Shown here piece after piece: positions 58,949 to 64,000 of a stretch of 64,000 nucleotides of DNA (its first letter is position 1; the number at the start of each line of letters is the position of its first letter). The notes beneath the pieces are model-generated. The model was not told where the DNA came from. It was given only the letters and a program-made list of their open reading frames with translations, and made no database searches. This DNA is from Rhizobiales bacterium 64-17. GTDB taxonomy: Bacteria; Pseudomonadota; Alphaproteobacteria; Rhizobiales; Xanthobacteraceae. A program made the position numbers and the translations under genes. The stretch covers positions 127,781 to 191,780 of the forward strand of contig MKWA01000025.1 of assembly GCA_001899285.1 (NCBI GenBank). The letters run 5' to 3'.

Positions 58949-61027
58949 ATGGCGCCACAGGCTTCCTCCAAAGCTCATCTGCGGATCGGCATCGACACCG
59001 GCGGCACCTTCACCGACATTGTTTGCGTCGATGCGGCCTCCGGCCACGTCGCCGTGACCAAGGTGCCGAGCACGCCGGCTAATCCCGCCCTCGGTCTCGT
59101 CAACGGCGTGCACAAGATCCTCGGCGAGGTCGGCGCCACCACCGACGAGCTGATCGGTCTCGCCCACGGCACCACGGTCGCGACCAACGCGCTCTTGCAG
59201 GGCGCGATCGACTCGCTCGGCCTGATTGTCACCACCGGCTTCCGCCACGTGCTGGAGATCGCCCGGCAGGCGGTGCCGGACGGCTACGGCAATTCCTATT
59301 TCTGGGTGAAGCCAGAACGGCCGGTGCCGCTCGATCTGGTGTTCGAGGTCGGCGGCCGCATGAACTTCAAGGGCGAGGAACTGCGCCCGCTCGACGAGGA
59401 GAGCGTGCGGCAGGCCGCGCGCAGCCTGAAAGCGCGTGGCATCCGTGCCATCGGCGTCTGCCTGATCCACGCCTACGCCAACGACGCGCATGAGCGCCGC
59501 GTGCTGGAAATCCTCAACGAGGAATATCCGGACGGCACCATCTCGATCTCGTCGCAGGTGCTGCCGGAATATCGCGAATACGAGCGCACCATCACGACGC
59601 TGGTCGATGCGTTCGTGAAGCCGCATATGGAGCGTTATCTCAAGCGCGTGAAGGATGCGCTCGGCGACCAGTTGCGCGACAAGCCGTTCCTGGTGATGCA
59701 GTCGAACGGCGGCGTGATGAGCGCCGGCCAGGTGGTGAACAAGCCGATCACCACCGCGCTCTCCGGCCCCGCCGCCGGCGTGCTCGGCAGCGCCGTGATT
59801 TCGACGCTCGCCGGCTTCGACAATGTCGTCACGCTCGATGCCGGCGGCACCTCCACCGACTTGAGCCTGATCGAGAACAAGATCGCGCAGCTCACCAATT
59901 CCGGCTCGGTCGGTCCGTTCCCGGTGCGCATCCCGATGATCGACATCGAGACCATCGGCACCGGCGGCGGCTCGATCGCCTGGGTGTCGCGCGAGGGGCA
60001 GCTCAGGGTCGGCCCGAAAAGCGCGGGCGCCGATCCGGGGCCGATGTGCTACCCGAACGGCGGTTCGCAGCCGACCATCACCGACGCCAATCTCGTGCTC
60101 GGTCGCCTTCCCGCCGCGCTGATCGGTGGCGGCATCGCGCTGAACGTGGAGCGCGCGCGTCAGGGCATGGTCGATCTCGCCAAGGCGCTCAATTCCAGCA
60201 AGACGCCGGACGAGATCGCCGCGGGCATCATCGAGATCGCCAACTGGAGCCAGGCCAACCGTATCCGGCAGATGACCATTCAGCGCGGAATCGACCCGCG
60301 CGACTTCGCGCTGCTGTCGTTCGGCGGCGGCGGTCCGGTGCAATCGGCCGCCGTGGTGCAACTGATCGGCATGAAGGCGTGCATCATTCCGCCGAGCCCC
60401 GGCAACCTTGCCGCGTTCGGCCTGCTCGCCGTGGACTGGCGCAACGACCAGATGGTCACGCGCGTCATGCACGAAGATGAGGTCGATCTCTCCGCCGTCG
60501 CCGAAATCTATCGCGGTCTCGAAGCCGATGCGGTGGCGCGGCTCGAGGAGGATGGCATCGCCCGCGACCGCATCCGCCTCGTGCGCGAAGCCGACATCCG
60601 CTACGCCGGCCAGTCGATGGAAGTGCGCGTCACCGCGCCCGGCGGCAAGATCGACGGCTCCGTGGTCGAAGCTCTCGTCGATACTTTCCACGCCGCACAC
60701 CGGCGCACCTTCGGCTACGACTACAAAGGCCAGCAGAAGGTCGAGATCGTCAATTTCCGCGTCTCCGGTTTCGGCATGATCGAACGGCCGAGCCTGCCGA
60801 AGCTGCCGAAGTCCGACAAGAAAGCCGAATCGAAAGGCACGCGCTCCGTCTATTTCGACGGCGGCCGCCGCGACACGCCGCTTTATGACCGCAAAAATCT
60901 GGCGCCCGGCGCCACGTTCCCCGGACCGGCGATCGTCGAGGAATTCGGCTCGACCACCGTTGTGTTCCCCGGCCAGACCCTGACTGTCGATGATCATGGC
61001 ATCATGATCATCCGCGACGGAAAGTGA
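58949..61027 (+). CDS. hyuA: hydantoinase/oxoprolinase subunit A (HyuA), system 3
   Basis: A 692-residue HyuA protein. N-terminal RIGIDTGGTFTDIVC, then GTTVATNALLQ, the core TLDAGGTSTDLSLI and IGTGGGSIAWVS, LSFGGGGPVQSAAVV, and C-terminal IVEEFGSTTVVFPGQTLTVD. The ATP-site wording differs from systems 1 and 2 (TGGTFTD rather than IGGTFTD, and DAGGTSTD rather than DMGGTTAK), so it belongs to another HyuA subgroup and probably has another substrate. It is divergent from LysR and 12 bases before hyuB. Confidence 0.92.
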   Translation: MAPQASSKAHLRIGIDTGGTFTDIVCVDAASGHVAVTKVPSTPANPALGLVNGVHKILGEVGATTDELIGLAHGTTVATNALLQGAIDSLGLIVTTGFRHVLEIARQAVPDGYGNSYFWVKPERPVPLDLVFEVGGRMNFKGEELRPLDEESVRQAARSLKARGIRAIGVCLIHAYANDAHERRVLEILNEEYPDGTISISSQVLPEYREYERTITTLVDAFVKPHMERYLKRVKDALGDQLRDKPFLVMQSNGGVMSAGQVVNKPITTALSGPAAGVLGSAVISTLAGFDNVVTLDAGGTSTDLSLIENKIAQLTNSGSVGPFPVRIPMIDIETIGTGGGSIAWVSREGQLRVGPKSAGADPGPMCYPNGGSQPTITDANLVLGRLPAALIGGGIALNVERARQGMVDLAKALNSSKTPDEIAAGIIEIANWSQANRIRQMTIQRGIDPRDFALLSFGGGGPVQSAAVVQLIGMKACIIPPSPGNLAAFGLLAVDWRNDQMVTRVMHEDEVDLSAVAEIYRGLEADAVARLEEDGIARDRIRLVREADIRYAGQSMEVRVTAPGGKIDGSVVEALVDTFHAAHRRTFGYDYKGQQKVEIVNFRVSGFGMIERPSLPKLPKSDKKAESKGTRSVYFDGGRRDTPLYDRKNLAPGATFPGPAIVEEFGSTTVVFPGQTLTVDDHGIMIIRDGK

Positions 61028-61039
61028 GGAGGATCGATC

Positions 61040-62902
61040 ATGACCCTGCACACCGATATCGCCCGCCAGCCTGCCGTGAAGACGCATCCGTGGCCGACCG
61101 CGCCGGAGGTGCCGACGCCCGACGTCGATCCGGTGATCCTGCAGATCGTCGAAGGCACGCTCAATTCGATCGAGGCCGAAATCGAATACGCGATCGAGCG
61201 CACTGCGCGCAGCCCGATGATCCGCGAGGCGCACGACTATCGCGTCGGCCTGTTCGACCGCTATTCGCGCAAGCTCACCGGCCGCTCCTACTCGGCGATG
61301 CCGCAGGCCGTGCTGCGCGACTATCCGCCGGAAACGATGCGCCCCGGCGACGTGTTCCTGATGAACGACACTTATCTGACCGAAGGCTGCATCGGCCATC
61401 TGCCCGATCTGTGCTCCACCGTGCCGGTGTTCCATGACGGCGAGGTGGTCGCCTATATTCAGGCGTTCGGCCATCACGACGACATCGGCGGCCGCGTCCC
61501 CGGCTCGATGCCCGGCACCGCGCAGTCGGTGTTCGAGGAAGGTCTCGCCGTGCCGCCGATCCGTGTCTACAGCGAAGGCAAGCGCAACGACGAAGCGTTC
61601 AAGATCATCCGCCGCAACACCCGCCTGCCGGAGATCCTGTCGGCCGACCTCGACAGCGAAATCCAGGCCTGCATCATGGGTGCGCGGCGCATGGAGGAAC
61701 TATTCCAGCGCTTCGGCACCAAGACCGTCGAAGCCTGCTTCCAGACGATCATTCGCAAATGCCGCGACACCTTCCGCACCGAACTGATGCCGAAGATCGC
61801 CGACGGCGAATATGTCTGGCACGATTACGTCGAGCGCGACGTCGGCGGCACCATCAAGCTGCACAAGATCGTGCTGAAGATGGTCAAGACCGCCGACAAG
61901 ATGACGCTCGACTTCACCGGTACCGATCCGCAGTCCGACGGCCCGCTGAACTGGCCGGCCGACTATGCCGACGGCGCGTTCCTGGTGAAATGGATCGCGC
62001 CGATCCTGCGCAACCTCGCCGACACGCCGGAGCGCGCGGCGGAGATCAACGTCAACGAAGGCGTCTGCGAGATTTTCGACGTGATCTTCCCGCCCAAGGG
62101 CACGCTGATCACGCCGATCTGGCCGGCCGCGACCAATGCACGTTCGTTCGTGCTGCTGCGCTGCCTGTCGCTGCTGGCCGGCGTCGTCGCGCAGGCGGTC
62201 GATGGCCGCATGCCTGCCGATCAGGAGACGATCCGCTACACCGGCTTCTACGGCACCGGGCTCGACGGCAAGCCGTTCCTGTCGCGCGAGGTGCTCGGCG
62301 GCGGCTCCGGCGGGCGCTACTATGCCGACGGCAACGACGCGATCCACATCGTGCCGGATTCGCGCAACCAGCCGGCAGAATTCACCGAGACGAAATTCCC
62401 GCTGATCGTCGAGAAGCTCGCGCTCCGCACCGATTCCGGCGGCGCCGGCAAGCGCCGCGGCGGTCTCGGCTACGAGAAACATTACCGTGCGCTGGTGGAT
62501 TGCCACACCATCGTCACTGCCGACCGTGTGCTGCTCGGCTGCTACGGCGTCAACGGCGGCCAGGCCGGCAAGCCGTTCGTCGTCACGGTCGATCCGAACG
62601 GCAAGAATGAACGCCGCCTCGGCGGTCTGGTCGACGGCGAACCGGTCGCGGCCGGCGAGGTGGTGCGCGTCGAAACCACCGGTGGTGGCGGCTGGGGTGA
62701 CGCTTTGGAGCGTGAGACCGATCTCGTGCAGCGCGACGTGGTGCAGGGCAAGATTTCGCGCGACGCCGCCCGTGATGCCTACGGCGTCGTCATGGCCGGC
62801 GACGCGATCGACGAGCAAGCGACGCAGGCGCAGCGTGACAAGCTGCGCAAGGCTCGCACCGCGCCGCTCGCGATCATCGATCGCGGGCCGGGAGCGGCAT
62901 AG
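61040..62902 (+). CDS. hyuB: hydantoinase B subunit (HyuB), system 3
   Basis: A 620-residue HyuB protein, the largest of the three: PVILQIVEGTLNSIEAEIEYAIERTA, GDVFLMNDTYLTEGCIGHLPDL, FGHHDDIGGRVPGSMPGTA, KLALRTDSGGAGKRRGGLGYEKHY and the terminal VETTGGGGWGDALERETDLV. GAGGA precedes its ATG. It should pair with the HyuA before it. A glutathione S-transferase follows 29 bases later, which may mark the substrate as electrophilic or the pathway as using glutathione. Confidence 0.92.
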   Translation: MTLHTDIARQPAVKTHPWPTAPEVPTPDVDPVILQIVEGTLNSIEAEIEYAIERTARSPMIREAHDYRVGLFDRYSRKLTGRSYSAMPQAVLRDYPPETMRPGDVFLMNDTYLTEGCIGHLPDLCSTVPVFHDGEVVAYIQAFGHHDDIGGRVPGSMPGTAQSVFEEGLAVPPIRVYSEGKRNDEAFKIIRRNTRLPEILSADLDSEIQACIMGARRMEELFQRFGTKTVEACFQTIIRKCRDTFRTELMPKIADGEYVWHDYVERDVGGTIKLHKIVLKMVKTADKMTLDFTGTDPQSDGPLNWPADYADGAFLVKWIAPILRNLADTPERAAEINVNEGVCEIFDVIFPPKGTLITPIWPAATNARSFVLLRCLSLLAGVVAQAVDGRMPADQETIRYTGFYGTGLDGKPFLSREVLGGGSGGRYYADGNDAIHIVPDSRNQPAEFTETKFPLIVEKLALRTDSGGAGKRRGGLGYEKHYRALVDCHTIVTADRVLLGCYGVNGGQAGKPFVVTVDPNGKNERRLGGLVDGEPVAAGEVVRVETTGGGGWGDALERETDLVQRDVVQGKISRDAARDAYGVVMAGDAIDEQATQAQRDKLRKARTAPLAIIDRGPGAA

Positions 62903-62931
62903 AACTGACCGACAATGCAGGACGCGCCCTC

Positions 62932-63684
62932 ATGCTGACGCTGTATCACGACTGGGACGCGTTCTGCTGCATCAAGGTACGCTTCTGCCTCGCAGAGAAA
63001 GGCGCCGCGTGGGAAAGCCGGATCGTCAATCTCCAGCAGATGGAGCAGTTGACGCCGGACTATCTCGCACTCAATCCGAACGGCGTCGTGCCGACGCTGA
63101 TGCACGATGAGCGCGTGATCGTCGAGTCGACGATCATCAACGAATATCTCGACGAGGTCTTGCCCGGCCCAGCGCTGCTGCCGCGCGACCCCGCGGCACG
63201 CGCCGATGCACGCGTCTGGGTCAAGTTCGAGGACGACGTGCTGCACCCGTCGGTGAAAGGACCGACCTATCAGCTGATGCTGCGGCAATCCTTCGCGCGG
63301 CTGCCGCGCGCGCTGGTCGAGGAACGGATCGCGCACGCGCCGACGCCGCAGAAGGCCGAATTTCTCCGCAAGGCGCTGACTGACGGTCCGCCCGATCTCG
63401 ACGCCGTTGCGGCGGCGCGCGCCATCTTCACCCGCTCCATCGACCGCATGGAGCGGCGGTTGCAAGACCATGACTGGTTCGGCGGCGCGGACTTCTCCCT
63501 CGCCGACATCGCCATCGCGCCGTTCGTCGATCGCCTCGAGGAACTCAACTTCGCCGGCCTGTGGGACGACAAACCGGCACTGGCCGGCTGGATCGCCCGG
63601 ATCAAGGCGCGGCCCGGCTATCAGGCAGCCATTCCGAAATCGCATCAGCGGATTCCGGCGCCGCTGGCCGTGTCGGCGTCGTAG
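62932..63684 (+). CDS. glutathione S-transferase family protein
   Basis: A 250-residue cytoplasmic GST. The thioredoxin-like domain (about residues 1-80) has LTLYHDWDAFCCIKVRFCLAEKG, NPNGVVPTLMHDE with the cis-proline, and VIVESTIINEYLDE, the glutathione gamma-Glu site. The helical domain has FSLADIAIAPFVDRLEEL, the usual N-capping segment. The catalytic Ser/Cys position of bacterial GSTs lies around the FCC pair. It is last in the hyuA-hyuB-gst series; a role in dehalogenation, ether cleavage or isomerisation is possible but unproven. Confidence 0.88.
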   Translation: MLTLYHDWDAFCCIKVRFCLAEKGAAWESRIVNLQQMEQLTPDYLALNPNGVVPTLMHDERVIVESTIINEYLDEVLPGPALLPRDPAARADARVWVKFEDDVLHPSVKGPTYQLMLRQSFARLPRALVEERIAHAPTPQKAEFLRKALTDGPPDLDAVAAARAIFTRSIDRMERRLQDHDWFGGADFSLADIAIAPFVDRLEELNFAGLWDDKPALAGWIARIKARPGYQAAIPKSHQRIPAPLAVSAS

Positions 63685-64000
63685 CCTTCCGCCGCCACGG
63701 CTTATCGTTCGTCAAAACCCGGCTCGCTCGCACTGGCGCCCCTATTCACCTGCGATCTGCAACGGAGATATCGGGGCGCCGCCCAGGAATTGGGCGACGA
63801 ATTGAGCGAAGCGATGAAGATCGCGCCATATGCTGCATTGCATCAGAAAGGACGCGGCCGCGAGCCATGCGTGATCGGCAGAGGACTATCGGAATTTCCG
63901 ATTACTCTATCTTCAAACCGTGTTGGACAGCAGCGCCACCCGCTTTGACACTTGCCCGATTAATAGCGGCAGCCGACCGGCCTCACAAAGGCCCGGCCGG
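63685..64000. other. 316-base gene-free stretch at the right edge
   Basis: No convincing reading frame is seen; an open frame at 63407-63805 only shadows the GST. The left half shows no terminator. The right half holds a promoter-like block: the palindrome ATCGGAATTTCCGAT (63888-63902) and the 43-base block related to the hyuA system 3 promoter, then TTGACA at 63946-63951. It probably introduces another gene beyond the window. Confidence 0.6.
63888..63930. promoter_or_regulatory. second copy of the LysR-type promoter element
   Basis: It begins with a perfect 7-1-7 palindrome, ATCGGAA-T-TTCCGAT, and then follows the hyuA system 3 promoter (58843-58885), 31 of 43 positions identical without gaps. 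The system 3 copy keeps only the right half of the palindrome intact. Confidence 0.65.

Noticed and set aside
58862..61477. An 871-codon open frame on the minus strand
   Set aside because: It is antisense to hyuA and hyuB of system 3, with shadow-type composition; the plus-strand genes have clear family motifs.
1..64000. Mobile elements, phage, CRISPR arrays, rRNA or tRNA genes
   Set aside because: No transposase, integrase, regularly spaced repeats or structured RNA genes were recognised; the catabolic clusters show normal GC and codon use.

Overview
The window looks like a chromosomal segment of an alphaproteobacterium of the order Hyphomicrobiales, probably near the Bradyrhizobium/Rhodopseudomonas/Xanthobacteraceae group. 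Four things point there: high GC; the housekeeping set gapR, DUF1244, glycerate kinase, DUF1036, pyk and a 41-residue rpmJ; many solute receptors; and several IclR/Bug/hydantoinase sets. I see no rRNA, tRNA, CRISPR array, phage or insertion sequence. Functions are read from motifs and neighbours, not from searches.

Region 1 (1-10.1 kb) is core: gapR, DUF1244, glycerate 2-kinase, DUF1036, pyk, an alpha/beta hydrolase, a TPR protein, rpmJ, a VTT membrane protein, an MFS carrier, a FlK-type thioesterase and hemE. Region 2 (10.2-26.8 kb) is a divergent catabolic locus. Leftward runs ligA-ligB-hpaB-(DPD/DHOD-like)-flavin reductase-iclR-livK-livF-livM-livG-livH-cupin-Bug; rightward runs hyuA-hyuB-a second ABC binding protein. 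A near-identical candidate operator lies in the ligA/hyuA gap and before livK. Region 3 (26.8-32.7 kb) holds a di-heme peroxidase, a 53-residue hydrophobic ORF, a polytopic membrane protein, a cupredoxin and a GGDEF-EAL protein.

Region 4 (32.7-38.5 kb) appears to handle aryl-CoA compounds: a benzoate-CoA ligase divergent from a BoxR/BzdR-type regulator, then enoyl-CoA hydratase plus an AtzH/HpxZ-like protein divergent from TetR plus a salicylyl/2-aminobenzoyl-CoA-hydroxylase-like flavoprotein, with a perfect 13-2-13 palindrome between them.

Region 5 (38.5-49.7 kb) is the most interesting. A translationally coupled operon pyrK-pyrD(class 1B)-M20 amidohydrolase-pyrC, an MFS carrier, an XRE regulator and a TRAP transporter (dctPQM) each carry a TMTCA-N4-TGAGA-like palindrome upstream. 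Together they could import a compound and run orotate to dihydroorotate to carbamoyl-aspartate to aspartate, a candidate orotate/ureidosuccinate utilisation regulon. pyrE follows pyrC.

Region 6 (49.7-64 kb) holds two more HyuA/HyuB systems. One is hyuA-hyuB-small Cys protein, with a divergent IclR and Bug receptors; a TTTTCG-N5-CGAAAA palindrome is shared by the hyuA/iclR gap and the Bug promoter. The other is LysR divergent from hyuA-hyuB-GST; its promoter is partly repeated at the right edge, implying another target gene beyond the window.
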